Shown here: positions 18,796 through 28,644 of the stretch, one piece after another
Numbering within the stretch: the first letter of the stretch is position 1
Layout: each line of letters begins with the position of its first letter
Source: Clostridium aciditolerans
GTDB lineage: Bacteria; Bacillota; Clostridia; Clostridiales; Clostridiaceae
Length of the DNA: 64,000 bases
NCBI RefSeq assembly: GCF_016316925.1
Contig: NZ_JAEEGB010000010.1
Span: forward strand, 1-64,000
Reading direction: 5' to 3'
Translations under genes and position numbers: made by a program
Notes under the pieces: model-generated
What the model saw: the letters and a program-made list of their open reading frames with translations, nothing else
What the model was told of the DNA's origin: nothing
Database searches by the model: none

Positions 18796-18930
18796 TTAGA
18801 ATTCACTATATATGTAGTTAATTGCGTTATTGTCAGAAAAAAGGAAAATCAAGATTAATCCAAAGACTATAACTCCACAATACATAAATAACAAAGTATT
18901 ATTATTTTTTATTTTATTATCTACCTTCAT
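18796..18930 (-). CDS. dltX: DltX-like small membrane protein of the D-alanylation system
   Basis: A 44-residue protein with a charged N terminus (MKVDNKIKNN) and one membrane segment (LLFMYCGVIVFGLILIFLF). Its C terminus, NAINYIYSEF, resembles the F-I-Y-N-x-F ending known for DltX of Bacillales, which is needed for D-alanine transfer outside the membrane. It overlaps the dltD 3' end by 14 bases and is followed by the operon terminator. In Bacillales dltX precedes dltA; here it ends the operon. No clear Shine-Dalgarno is seen, so translation may be coupled to dltD. The ATG at 18930 is preferred to 18981, which lies deep inside dltD. Confidence 0.75.
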   Translation of the reverse strand: MKVDNKIKNNNTLLFMYCGVIVFGLILIFLFSDNNAINYIYSEF

Positions 18931-20122
18931 GATAATATTTATCAATCGCCTCGTCAATATATATCCATCCTTTCCATCCAAGATGCATAATATCCTTTAA
19001 AAAGTATCTTTCATACTCATGCTCTGATAAATCAAGCATTTCAAAACCATAACCTGTAACCAACGTTTTTATTTCCTTATAGCATGTCTCTCTATTTTCT
19101 TTTGGAAACTCACAATAGTCATACCACTTCCCATGAACAGGCACACTTACAAAAAGTGGTTTTATATTTTGACTTTTACATATTTCAAGTAATAGTTTAA
19201 AGTCTTCATATTCTGGTGAATTTATATAGGATTCGTTTTTATATGATCCACTATATGTATTTAAATTATCTTTTATATATTGATTGTAATAATCATTTAA
19301 AATATAAAAATCGTTATTATTAGTTTTAGTTTTTGCTAGTAATTCAGCCTTTTCCATTTGAACATTCCAGTCATACACTGAGAGCTTAGGTTCAATATAC
19401 TGTTTTTCACCAGCTTTTTTATACTTTAACAATCTATCATATGCAATCCTCTTATCCCTGATGCTAAGTATATAAGACTTAAACTTGTAGTAGGGAGTTA
19501 AAATATCAAGCACAATCTTTGATGGTGTATTATTATAGGTATATAAACTTGCATATATACTAACCATTAAATTATTCTTATCACTTTCTAGAAGTTGCTT
19601 AGTTCTTTTTGCAAAGGACAATTTTATAGATTTATCAATATTATTATTAAACATAAAAGTATAAAATTGAAGTTCAGAAAAATTCATAAGGAATTCATTA
19701 GTTCCTAATCCTTTAGTATTAAACCATTGAGGAGATATAATTATTACAAGCTTTTTATCCTTGTACTCTTTACTTAATGCTCCAACTCTAGCAGCATGAA
19801 TAATACTTTGACAATATCCTCTACCAACACCATTTATCTGAAACCCATCAGCTTTATCTGCAAAAATATTCATAGGATGGGTAGGTATTGTTTTATCTGC
19901 TAGCTCTGAAGAACCAAGTAATTGGAGATTATCTTTTCTCTCTAAAGATTTTTTTTGAAGAATAAGCCCTTTTTCTTTTTCTGACATAAGTTCATTTCCA
20001 AACTTATCATAATAAATGTTATCTATTCGGGTTGTATAATAATTATCTATTATATGTAAAGATGAAAATACTAAAATAACAAAGGCTGCAAAAGTACTTA
20101 ATATAATAGCTATCTTTTTCAT
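18917..20122 (-). CDS. dltD: D-alanylation protein DltD
   Basis: A membrane-anchored extracellular protein that acts late in transfer of D-alanine to teichoic acids. One N-terminal membrane segment (about residues 4-25) is followed by an SGNH-hydrolase-like domain: LLGSSELAD holds the catalytic serine, and D-x-x-H appears in LKDIMHLGWKGW near the C terminus. The 401 residues match the family. It follows dltC by 4 bases and overlaps the DltX-like gene. The ribosome site is a weak TTGAGGTAA. Confidence 0.93.
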   Translation of the reverse strand: MKKIAIILSTFAAFVILVFSSLHIIDNYYTTRIDNIYYDKFGNELMSEKEKGLILQKKSLERKDNLQLLGSSELADKTIPTHPMNIFADKADGFQINGVGRGYCQSIIHAARVGALSKEYKDKKLVIIISPQWFNTKGLGTNEFLMNFSELQFYTFMFNNNIDKSIKLSFAKRTKQLLESDKNNLMVSIYASLYTYNNTPSKIVLDILTPYYKFKSYILSIRDKRIAYDRLLKYKKAGEKQYIEPKLSVYDWNVQMEKAELLAKTKTNNNDFYILNDYYNQYIKDNLNTYSGSYKNESYINSPEYEDFKLLLEICKSQNIKPLFVSVPVHGKWYDYCEFPKENRETCYKEIKTLVTGYGFEMLDLSEHEYERYFLKDIMHLGWKGWIYIDEAIDKYYHEGR

Positions 20123-20126
20123 TATG

Positions 20127-20354
20127 TTACCTCAAGGAAACATATTCAATAATTTTATTAGGTGTATTTATATCCTCTCTTTGTACCTCTGTTGGCTCAA
20201 TTTTAACTCCAAGCTTTTCTTCTAATGCAATTAAAAGTTCTATAGTTGCAAGTGAATCTAACAATCCTGAGTCAAATAAATCCAAGTCTTTATCTTCTTT
20301 CACTTCATCAACACCACATATTGATTCTAGTATATCTAATATTTTTTCTTCCAT
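20127..20354 (-). CDS. dltC: D-alanyl carrier protein DltC
   Basis: An acyl-carrier-like protein of 75 residues that carries D-alanine as a thioester on phosphopantetheine. The attachment serine is in FDSGLLDSLATIEL. The ATG at 20354 follows GGAGGAAGAAACT; the longer reading from a TTG at 20369 begins inside that ribosome site and is rejected. It lies between dltB and dltD in a tight operon. Confidence 0.95.
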   Translation of the reverse strand: MEEKILDILESICGVDEVKEDKDLDLFDSGLLDSLATIELLIALEEKLGVKIEPTEVQREDINTPNKIIEYVSLR

Positions 20355-20378
20355 AGTTTCTTCCTCCAAATTTATAAT

Positions 20379-21530
20379 TTATTTTTTAAATAAGTAACCA
20401 GAAAAAATTAAAAAACCAAAGCATACAAGGTTAAAGGTAACAAAGATAAACAAAAGGCTCCATGCCTCATTTTTCTTGGCTTTTTTATACCATTTACTTT
20501 TTCTTTCAATATAATCTGTGGTAATAATCAGTAATGCATGATATATTCCATATAGCAAATAAAAAGCTTGTGTTCCATGCCATATCCCCATAGTTCCCAT
20601 GGTAATAAAATAACCTATATAAGAAGCAGTGAATCTGCTTTTAAACCATTTTTTCTTTAGTGCAGCCATTACAAATCTAGTATATAAAAAGTCTCTGAAC
20701 CAAAAGGATAAAGACATATGCCATCTGTTCCAAAAATCTTTAATATCTTTGCTAATGAAAGGCATATTAAAATTTTCCGGAGTTGCAACTCCTAAAATAT
20801 AGCTTGTCCCAATTGCCATTAAGCTGTATCCCGCAAAGTCAAAGAACAAATAAAAGCTATAAGCATACATATAATTTAATGTATTTAATAAAGTATGTGC
20901 TGTAGGTATTTTATTCATCCAATAGTTTGAAATCAAGACACCTATGATAAATTTATAAGCAATTCCTGTTGAAAGTTTCCATATTCCTTCTCTTAGATAA
21001 ACTAAGTATTCTTCCTTACTTAAAACCTTATTTATGTCCTCTTGAAACCTTCTTGAACGATCAATAGGCCCTGAACTTATAGTTGGAAAAAATAAGAGAA
21101 AATAAGTAAAATTAAGTATACCTACTTCTGTTATCAATTCATCATATATTTCTAAAAGCATTTGAATTACTTTAAAGGTTAAATAAGAAATTCCCAAAAA
21201 ACCAAGTTGTCTATTTATTAATAAAATATTTCCCCATTTATCTAATATCAGTGGTATAAGCGAACAAACTACCATTATCCATAAAATCCACCGTTGTTCA
21301 TATCTTCTTCTTATAATCAAATAGAACTTTACTAAAATCAGTTCACCTATATAAAATAACATTAACAATGTAATTTGCTTTTTTGAATTACCAAATATCA
21401 ATATTAGAGCTGCAATATTAGCTATAACACCATACTTTTTTAAGGACTTTCCATTGATACCTAAAAATATAGCTGGTATTAAAAGTATAAATAATACGTA
21501 AAAGAATAGTAATCCACTGTATGGAATCAT
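20379..21530 (-). CDS. dltB: Membrane-bound O-acyltransferase DltB
   Basis: A polytopic MBOAT protein that moves D-alanine from DltC across the membrane. It has about 11 hydrophobic segments over 383 residues. The family core is seen: FFPTISSGPIDR, the FNMPFISKDIKDFWNRWHMSLSFWFRD region, and the catalytic histidine in GTMGIWHG. It overlaps dltA by 4 bases (ATG within the dltA end), so translation is coupled. Confidence 0.95.
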   Translation of the reverse strand: MIPYSGLLFFYVLFILLIPAIFLGINGKSLKKYGVIANIAALILIFGNSKKQITLLMLFYIGELILVKFYLIIRRRYEQRWILWIMVVCSLIPLILDKWGNILLINRQLGFLGISYLTFKVIQMLLEIYDELITEVGILNFTYFLLFFPTISSGPIDRSRRFQEDINKVLSKEEYLVYLREGIWKLSTGIAYKFIIGVLISNYWMNKIPTAHTLLNTLNYMYAYSFYLFFDFAGYSLMAIGTSYILGVATPENFNMPFISKDIKDFWNRWHMSLSFWFRDFLYTRFVMAALKKKWFKSRFTASYIGYFITMGTMGIWHGTQAFYLLYGIYHALLIITTDYIERKSKWYKKAKKNEAWSLLFIFVTFNLVCFGFLIFSGYLFKK

Positions 21531-23056
21531 TTCATCTCCTCCAGTAATGCCTTTCTGTTAACTTTTCCATTTATAGTCATAGGAAGCGATTCCACTATAT
21601 TAATCTTTCTAGGAATCATATAGTCCGGTATAAACTTTTTCAGTTCATTTTTAATTTGCATAGCCATTTTAAATTCTTTGTCCCAAGGACTTCTATTTAA
21701 AGTAACTACTGCAGTTAAATGTTGAATCCTATTTTCTTTAATTACAGGAACTACAACACAATTATTAATAAATTCTATATTTCTTAAATTATTTTCAATA
21801 TCTTCAAGTTCAATCCTATATCCATTTAATTTAATTTGAAAATCTATTCTCCCACAATAGTAGAGTAAGCCCTGCTTTATATACCCTTCATCTCCAGTCC
21901 TGTAACACCTCTTCTCTACTCCATTAATAACCTTTTTCGAAAAGGATTTCTCTGTTCTCTCCTTATTATTGTAATATCCTATACTTACACTGTCTCCTAT
22001 TATAATTATTTCTCCCTTTTCTCCTTCTGGAAGCTCATTGCCATTTTCATCTATAATTATAACTCTACAATCTTTTTTAACAATACCAACTGGTAAAGGT
22101 ACTATTTTATTTGCAATTTCTTCATTTATTTCAATAGAGGTTACTGCTACCGTAGCTTCTGTTGGCCCATACATATTTATAACCTTTGAGTTACTGAATC
22201 TTTTAAGAAGTCTTTGAGCACAACTATTTGCAAGTGTTTCTCCACAAAATAAGAAAGCTTCAAGTTTAGGAAGTAATTCTTCATTAAAACTACTATCGCC
22301 TAAACACATTTCTGCAAAGGAAGGTGTAGATACCCAAATATTTATATCTGAGCTACTAAAGCTTTCAAACAATAGTTTTAAATTTAATACCATAGACTTA
22401 TCTATGCTAAAGAGAGTAGAGCCACTAGATAATGAAAGGTATAAGTCCATCACAGATAAGTCAAAAGAAAAAGGAGCCTGATTCATAAATACATAGTTAG
22501 CACCATCTCTTAATGAAGAAATCTTTGTTGCCCAATTGATAAAACTCTCTAAACAGGAAAGAGTAATCTGTACACCTTTCGGTTTTCCAGTACTTCCAGA
22601 TGTATATATTATATAATATGTATCCTCTTCTTCTAAGGCATACTTTTCATCAGGTTTATGCAGCTTATATTGCGAAAGTATCTTTTTAATTTCATTATAA
22701 CTCTTTACATTTACACCTAAAAAATTATAGTCAAATTCTCCTATATTAAATATCATCTTAGTCTGAGAACTTTCAACTATATCTCTAACTCTCTCATAAG
22801 GAAATGAAGTATCAATAGGTATATATGCATGTCCAGCTTTTACACAGGCCAAAAAACATATAAGCATCTCATGTTCTTTATGTCCATAAACAACTATTGG
22901 TGTTTTATCATCCCCAAATTGGTCAATAATATATGCAGCCATCGCATCAGACTTTTCAATTAGTTCACCATATGTAATAGAACTGTTTTTATAAATATGA
23001 GCTATTTGTTCACGCTTATCAATCTCATAACTATTTATTTTTTCAATCAAACTCAT
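21527..23056 (-). CDS. dltA: D-alanine-DltC ligase DltA
   Basis: Activates D-alanine with ATP and loads it on DltC in the cytoplasm. It is an ANL-superfamily adenylating enzyme: the P-loop-like YTSGSTGKPKGVQ (A3), MYGPTEATVA (A5), YRTGDEG (A7) and the C-terminal catalytic lysine in MTINGKVNRKAL (A10). The 509 residues are typical. It is the first gene of dltA-B-C-D-X. D-alanylation lowers cell-envelope negative charge and raises resistance to cationic peptides. A consensus sigma-A promoter lies about 75 bases upstream. Confidence 0.95.
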   Translation of the reverse strand: MSLIEKINSYEIDKREQIAHIYKNSSITYGELIEKSDAMAAYIIDQFGDDKTPIVVYGHKEHEMLICFLACVKAGHAYIPIDTSFPYERVRDIVESSQTKMIFNIGEFDYNFLGVNVKSYNEIKKILSQYKLHKPDEKYALEEEDTYYIIYTSGSTGKPKGVQITLSCLESFINWATKISSLRDGANYVFMNQAPFSFDLSVMDLYLSLSSGSTLFSIDKSMVLNLKLLFESFSSSDINIWVSTPSFAEMCLGDSSFNEELLPKLEAFLFCGETLANSCAQRLLKRFSNSKVINMYGPTEATVAVTSIEINEEIANKIVPLPVGIVKKDCRVIIIDENGNELPEGEKGEIIIIGDSVSIGYYNNKERTEKSFSKKVINGVEKRCYRTGDEGYIKQGLLYYCGRIDFQIKLNGYRIELEDIENNLRNIEFINNCVVVPVIKENRIQHLTAVVTLNRSPWDKEFKMAMQIKNELKKFIPDYMIPRKINIVESLPMTINGKVNRKALLEEMK

Positions 23057-23128
23057 CCATATAATCCCCTTTAGCCTAATTCTACTTAATAACTATTTAC
23101 CCTAATATTACGCATTTAACCATTATAT

Positions 23129-23157
23129 ATTATACTTTATTATTTAAGCATTTTCAA
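23129..23157 (-). promoter_or_regulatory. Sigma-A promoter of the dlt operon
   Basis: On the minus strand TTGAAA, a 17-base spacer and a perfect TATAAT lie about 70 bases before dltA. Confidence 0.7.
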
Positions 23158-23179
23158 ATAATGTAATTTTGCAAAAAGA

Positions 23180-23212
23180 AAAAAGAACTAGCTCTAATTT
23201 ACTAGTTCTAAA
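23180..23212 (-). terminator. Terminator after the ornithine cyclodeaminase family gene
   Basis: On the minus strand an AGAACTAG / CTAGTTCT stem is followed by a TTTTTTCTTTTT tract. Confidence 0.8.
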
Positions 23213-23272
23213 ATAATGTTAATAAATATGAGTAAAAAAGTACATTTTTATTATTGCCCTATAATTATAATG

Positions 23273-24259
23273 TTATACTTCTACCACTTTACCTATTCCA
23301 TTTTCTAATGCTTTTTTATATATTTTATTTGCAGTTACCACATCCTGTACTGCAATACCCACTGTCTTAAACAAAGTTATTTCACTGTCATTTTCTCTTC
23401 CCTTCACTTTGCCTAGTATTACTTCACCTAATTCCCCATTTATTCTATTAGAATCTATAAGTCCTTTTTCCATAGGCTGAATAAAGTCACCAGCCTCAGC
23501 AATTACCGCATCCTTTGAATCAACAAATACTTTATCTGCTTTTGTAACAATGTACTCATCTAACTCCTGCATTTCTCTCGTATATGAGCCAACTCCATTT
23601 ACATGAGCACCTTTTTTTACTAAATTTCCTGGGAAAACAGGCTTTCTAGATGTTGTAACAGCAGTAATTATATCAGCATCTTTTAATGCCTCTTCAGCAC
23701 TTTCTGCTGCAACAATTTCTACTCTATATTCTTTCAATTGTATCTTAGCTGCTTCAACAAACTTCTTAGCTTCATCGCCTAAGGCAAAAACCTTTACAAG
23801 CTCAAGCTTTCTAACTGCAAGCAGCGCTTCAAGCTGACAGATAGCCTGACCCCCAGCTCCAAAAATAGCCGCTACCTTTGCATCAGGAGACGCAAGCACA
23901 TCAGTAGCCGCTCCAGAAGCTGCTCCAGTTCTAAGCTGAGTTAAATAAGTTCCATCCATTATACAGCAAACCTCACCTGTAGTTCCATCTAACAAAATCA
24001 TTTGAGCCGGTACTGATGGTATCCCCTTTTCTACATTCTTAGGAAATACTGAAACTATTTTTATTCCTACACTATCTAAATCAGGAACATATCCTGGCAT
24101 AAATAAGCTTTGACCACCACATTTAGCAACATCGATATTCACTCTTAAAGGAACTACACTTTTCCCCTCTGAATAAATCGAAAAGGCCTGTTTAACAGAA
24201 TCTACGGCATCTTTCATAGAAAACACCTTTCTTATGTCTTCTTTAGATAAAATTAGCAT
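23273..24259 (-). CDS. Ornithine cyclodeaminase / mu-crystallin family protein
   Basis: An NAD(P)-dependent enzyme of the family that includes ornithine cyclodeaminase (ornithine to proline plus ammonia), archaeal-type alanine dehydrogenase and ketimine reductases. The Rossmann loop is AAIFGAGGQAICQLEAL, and substrate-region segments RTGAASGAATDVLAS and GSYTREMQELD are typical. The ATG at 24259 follows GGAGGTAAAGGG; a start at 24291 would be weaker. It is about 328 residues and stands alone with its own terminator. Substrate cannot be settled from sequence. Ornithine conversion to proline would fit an amino-acid fermenter with Stickland metabolism. Confidence 0.85.
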   Translation of the reverse strand: MLILSKEDIRKVFSMKDAVDSVKQAFSIYSEGKSVVPLRVNIDVAKCGGQSLFMPGYVPDLDSVGIKIVSVFPKNVEKGIPSVPAQMILLDGTTGEVCCIMDGTYLTQLRTGAASGAATDVLASPDAKVAAIFGAGGQAICQLEALLAVRKLELVKVFALGDEAKKFVEAAKIQLKEYRVEIVAAESAEEALKDADIITAVTTSRKPVFPGNLVKKGAHVNGVGSYTREMQELDEYIVTKADKVFVDSKDAVIAEAGDFIQPMEKGLIDSNRINGELGEVILGKVKGRENDSEITLFKTVGIAVQDVVTANKIYKKALENGIGKVVEV

Positions 24260-24397
24260 CCCTTTACCTCCATTTACTTTTATGTACATATAAACTTTGA
24301 AAACCTTTAAGTATATTTTAGCAATTTTTCAGATTTTCATCAAACACCTTTCAATCTTATATGGTTATATACGAAATTAAAAAATGCGAAGCATCTT

Positions 24398-24590
24398 TTA
24401 AGAGGACAATTGACAGAGGACAGAGGACAATGAAGGTGAGTTTTCTTTCTTGCGTCAGAAAACTAATTTATTTTTTAAGACTCGTTTCACTAATGTGAAA
24501 AAGCGATTTATAAATTAAAGATTTTTCGTAGTGTAAGGTCGAAAAATCCTCCTTCATTGTCCTCTGTCAATTTTCCTCTGTCCTCTTAAA
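24398..24590. repeat. Palindromic dispersed repeat, family R2, long copy 2
   Basis: Inverted ends (TTAAGAGGACAATTGACAG at the left, its imperfect complement at the right) flank a centre with a GACTCGTTTCA stem. Its reverse complement aligns along nearly its whole length with 13868-14052. It fills most of the 400-base gap between the ornithine cyclodeaminase gene and purL. Nothing else was recognised in that gap. Confidence 0.8.
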
Positions 24591-24664
24591 AATTTTGTTT
24601 CACATAATTTTTATTTTACAAATTAAAGTAACCATGTTATTTACAGTCAAATTAAATACCTTTT

Positions 24665-27600
24665 CTATTTAAAGTACTGTACTCCAGCTTCAAATATTCT
24701 TTGATCCTTATTACCAGGAATGTTTTTCAACACATTTTCTCCTAGTCTTTCTGAGTGGGCCATCTTTCCAAGCACTCTTCCATCAGGACTTGTTATACCT
24801 TCAATAGCATAATCAGAACCATTAGGATTAAATCTTATATCGTAAGTTGGATTACCATCAAAATCTACATACTGTGTAGATATCTGTCCTTTTGCTATTA
24901 GTTCCTTAATAGTATTGTCATTTGCTACAAATCTACCTTCTCCATGGGATACTGGTATTGAATGTATATCTCCAACTTTTACATTGTTAAACCAAGGAGA
25001 AAGATTAGATGTAATCTTTGTATTTACTACATTTGAAACGTGACGTCCTATTTTGTTATAAGTAAGTGTTGGACAACTTTCATCTATATCTACTATTTCT
25101 CCAAATGGTACTAACCCAAGTTTGATTAAGGCTTGGAATCCATTGCATACACCAATCATAAGACCATCTCTATTCTTTAATAAATCCATTACAGCTTCTT
25201 TTATCTTTGGATTTCTAAATACAGTAGCGATAAACTTACCTGAACCATCTGGCTCATCCCCTGCACTAAACCCACCTGGAAGCATAATTATCTGAGATGA
25301 TTTTATAACTTTTCCCATGTAATCTACGGATTTCTCTATATCTCTACCTGTTAAATTCTTTAATACCATAACCTCTGTATCGGCACCAGCTTTTTTAAAT
25401 ACTCTTTCTGAGTCATACTCACAGTTAGTTCCTGGGAAAACCGGTATAAATACCTTAGGCTTAGCAACTTTAATAGCTGGACTCTTAATATTTTCTGTAG
25501 TAAACTGTACCAATTCTATTTTCTTGTCTATAATTTCTGTATTCGTAGGAAATATATTTTCTAGTGTTTTTTCTGAGGCTTCTATAATGTTATCAATGCT
25601 TATTTCTATTCCATTTACAGATATAACAGAAGCAGTCTGTGTTGCTCCTAATATCTTATATTCTAATCCTTTTAATACTTCTTCTAAGTCCAAGTCACTT
25701 GTTACTTCTATTATTATTGATCCATATTGTGGTGCAAACAATTCCTGTTCATCGATATTATTAATGAAATTCATTCCTATTTTGTTTCCAAAGCTCATTT
25801 TACTTACCGCTTCACAGATTCCACCTCTTCTAACTGTTATAGCAGATAATACCTGACCATTGTTAACCATGGTATTAATAGTATTGTAATTTTTCTTAAG
25901 AACATCAAAATTCGGAAGGTCATATTGGTCTCTTAATAACGGAATTATTATAACCTTATTTCCTGCTGCTTTGAATTCGGGAGATATAACTTTATCTACA
26001 TTAGTTACATTAACTGCAAAAGATACTAGTGTTGGTGGTACATCCATATCTTTAAAGCTTCCTGACATACTGTCCTTTCCACCTATTGCAGCAATGCCAA
26101 GTTCTTTTTGAGCATGCATTGCTCCGAGCAGCGCTGAAAATGGTTTTCCCCATCTTTCCGGTTCATCGTTTAATCTTTCAAAGTACTCTTGAAAAGTCAA
26201 TCTTACTTTGCTTGCATCTCCACCACAAGCTACAATCTTAGCTACAGATTCTACTACTGCATATACAGCGCCATGGAATGGACTCCATTTAGCAATTTCA
26301 GGATTATATCCATAAGTCATTATAGTTCCTGTTTTAGTTTCCCTATTTAAAACTGGAAGTTTTGCAACCATTCCTTCTGGTGGAGTTAACTGATATTTAC
26401 CCCCAAAAGGCATAAGTACAGTTCCAGCTCCAATACTACTATCAAATCTTTCAACAAGACCTTTTTGACTGCATATATTTATATCACTTAAAGTATCAAT
26501 CCATTTATCTTTCAGATTATCTACTTCTATATTAAAACCAAAGTAATTTTTATCTTCTTGTGGTGCTTTTACTTTTATATCTGTCTTACTTCTTACCCCA
26601 TTTGTATCTAGAAAATCTCTACTTAAATCTACTATTGCATTTTCTCGCCAATACATTTTTAGCCTTCTGCTATCTGTTACCTCAGCAACAGTTGTAGCTT
26701 CAAGATTTTCATCTTCTGCATACTTTATAAATTTTTCTTCATTCTTCTTTGATACAACTACTGCCATACGTTCTTGTGACTCTGATATAGCCAGTTCTGT
26801 TCCGTCTAAACCTTCATATTTTTTAGGAACTAAATCTAAATTTATGTTAAGTCCTTCTGTAAGCTCTCCTATTGCTACTGATACACCACCAGCACCAAAA
26901 TCATTACATCTTTTAATCATAGCGCTTACTTCTTCTTTTCTAAACAATCTTTGAATTTTTCTTTCTTCAACAGCATTTCCCTTTTGAACTTCTGAACCAC
27001 AACTAAGAATTGAATTTTCCGTATGCTTCTTAGAAGAACCTGTTGCACCACCGCAGCCATCTCTTCCTGTTCTTCCTCCTACTAATATTACAACATCTGT
27101 TGGAACAGGTGTTTCTCTAACTACATTCTTCATTGGAGCGGCACCGATTACTGCACCGATCTCCATTCTTTTAGCTACATAACCTTCATCATATATTTCA
27201 ACTACTTGACCGGTAGTTAATCCAATCTGATTTCCATAAGAACTATATCCATGAGCCGCTTCTGTAGTTATCTTCTTTTGAGGAAGTTTTCCTGGAAGAG
27301 TATTTTCTATTTTTACTCTTGGATCTCCACTACCTGTAACTCTCATCGCTTGATATACATAGGATCTTCCTGAAAGTGGATCACGAATAGCACCTCCAAG
27401 ACAGGTTGCTGCACCACCAAAAGGTTCAATTTCCGTTGGGTGATTATGGGTTTCATTTTTAAACATTACTAACCACTTTTCAACTTGTCCATCAATTTCT
27501 GCATCAACAACTATACTGCAAGCGTTTATTTCCTCAGATTGATCTAAATCATCAAGCATGCCTTTTTTCCTAAGTTCTTTCATACCTATAGTTGCTATAT

Positions 27601-28429
27601 CCATCAAACACATTGGCTTATTTTTATCTAAATAAAGGCTGTTTCTAGTATTTATATATTCTTCATATGCCATTTTAATTGGATCAGTTAAATTTCCATT
27701 CTCTATTTCTACTTTATCTATTTCTGTCATAAAAGTAGTGTGTCTACAGTGATCTGACCAATAAGTATCTATTACTTTAATCTCTGTAACAGTTGGATTT
27801 CTTTTTTCTGTATCTCTAAAATATTGCTGACAAAACTTCAAATCATTAAAACTCATGGCAAGTCCTCTAGTATCCATGAAAGCTTTTAGCTCAGCATCAT
27901 TCATTTCCACAAAACCCTCTAAAGTTTCAACTTCATCTGGTACTTTTAGCTCCATTTCTAAACTATCCAGCTTTGTAAGCAAAGCTTCTCTAGAGTCAAC
28001 AGTGTTTATACAATAATTCTTAATTTTATCAAACTCTTCTTCAGACACATCTCCTTGTATTACATATACCTTAGCTGATAAAATGTTCGGCTTTTCACTC
28101 TGAGTCAGTATTTGAATACATTGAGAAGCAGAATCGGCTCTCTGGTCATATTGGCCTGGTAGATATTCTACGGCGAAAGCTTTATCACATTCATTTATGA
28201 TTATCTCTTCTTCATAAATATAGTCAACTGTTCTTTCAGAAAAAATAGTATTCTTAGATTTTTCATATTCTTCATCTAAAATTCCTGATATATCATAACG
28301 ATTAATAACTCTTATTCCTGATAAACACTTAATATTTAAGCTTTCTCTTAAATCCTTGAGTAAATTTTGAGCCTCAACATCGAACCCTGCTTTTTTTTCA
28401 ACATATAATCTTCTAACATTACTCTTCAT
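24665..28429 (-). CDS. purL: Phosphoribosylformylglycinamidine synthase, single large chain
   Basis: Makes FGAM from FGAR, glutamine and ATP in purine synthesis. At about 1254 residues it is the fused large form, unlike the split PurS/PurL/PurQ of Bacillus. An N-terminal PurS-like region is followed by two AIR-synthase-like halves (FKNETHNHPTEIEPFGGAATCLGG; GGKDSMSGSF) and a C-terminal class I glutamine amidotransferase with the nucleophile in MIGVCNGFQALIKLG and HGEGRF near the end. ATG 28429 is better spaced from GAGGGG than the ATG at 28435. It stands apart from other pur genes. No purine riboswitch was recognised upstream. Confidence 0.95.
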   Translation of the reverse strand: MKSNVRRLYVEKKAGFDVEAQNLLKDLRESLNIKCLSGIRVINRYDISGILDEEYEKSKNTIFSERTVDYIYEEEIIINECDKAFAVEYLPGQYDQRADSASQCIQILTQSEKPNILSAKVYVIQGDVSEEEFDKIKNYCINTVDSREALLTKLDSLEMELKVPDEVETLEGFVEMNDAELKAFMDTRGLAMSFNDLKFCQQYFRDTEKRNPTVTEIKVIDTYWSDHCRHTTFMTEIDKVEIENGNLTDPIKMAYEEYINTRNSLYLDKNKPMCLMDIATIGMKELRKKGMLDDLDQSEEINACSIVVDAEIDGQVEKWLVMFKNETHNHPTEIEPFGGAATCLGGAIRDPLSGRSYVYQAMRVTGSGDPRVKIENTLPGKLPQKKITTEAAHGYSSYGNQIGLTTGQVVEIYDEGYVAKRMEIGAVIGAAPMKNVVRETPVPTDVVILVGGRTGRDGCGGATGSSKKHTENSILSCGSEVQKGNAVEERKIQRLFRKEEVSAMIKRCNDFGAGGVSVAIGELTEGLNINLDLVPKKYEGLDGTELAISESQERMAVVVSKKNEEKFIKYAEDENLEATTVAEVTDSRRLKMYWRENAIVDLSRDFLDTNGVRSKTDIKVKAPQEDKNYFGFNIEVDNLKDKWIDTLSDINICSQKGLVERFDSSIGAGTVLMPFGGKYQLTPPEGMVAKLPVLNRETKTGTIMTYGYNPEIAKWSPFHGAVYAVVESVAKIVACGGDASKVRLTFQEYFERLNDEPERWGKPFSALLGAMHAQKELGIAAIGGKDSMSGSFKDMDVPPTLVSFAVNVTNVDKVISPEFKAAGNKVIIIPLLRDQYDLPNFDVLKKNYNTINTMVNNGQVLSAITVRRGGICEAVSKMSFGNKIGMNFINNIDEQELFAPQYGSIIIEVTSDLDLEEVLKGLEYKILGATQTASVISVNGIEISIDNIIEASEKTLENIFPTNTEIIDKKIELVQFTTENIKSPAIKVAKPKVFIPVFPGTNCEYDSERVFKKAGADTEVMVLKNLTGRDIEKSVDYMGKVIKSSQIIMLPGGFSAGDEPDGSGKFIATVFRNPKIKEAVMDLLKNRDGLMIGVCNGFQALIKLGLVPFGEIVDIDESCPTLTYNKIGRHVSNVVNTKITSNLSPWFNNVKVGDIHSIPVSHGEGRFVANDNTIKELIAKGQISTQYVDFDGNPTYDIRFNPNGSDYAIEGITSPDGRVLGKMAHSERLGENVLKNIPGNKDQRIFEAGVQYFK

Positions 28430-28562
28430 TTTCATTTCCCCTCACTTCAGAATTTTTACGAACATTTTTTACTAAACATAAAATATAATTCGTAGTTATT
28501 ATATCACAAATTCATTATTTAACCAATATTAAATTAGCAAATATATTATAAATTTTAAAATC

Positions 28563-28612
28563 ACTAAAAAAAGCAGTATTATAATCAGCTTCAATTGATT
28601 ATAATACTGCTT
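28563..28612 (-). terminator. Terminator after the OrtA-like gene
   Basis: A 17-bp AGCAGTATTATAATCA stem pairs perfectly around a short loop. T tracts flank it on both strands, stronger on the minus strand. Confidence 0.8.
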
Positions 28613-28644
28613 ATGTTTTTATAATATTGTATTTTAACTTTATT

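Noticed and set aside
13868-24590. CRISPR array from the repeated TTGACAG units
   Set aside because: Units are 10-15 bases, arranged as inverted ends of single elements; there are no regular spacers and no cas genes.
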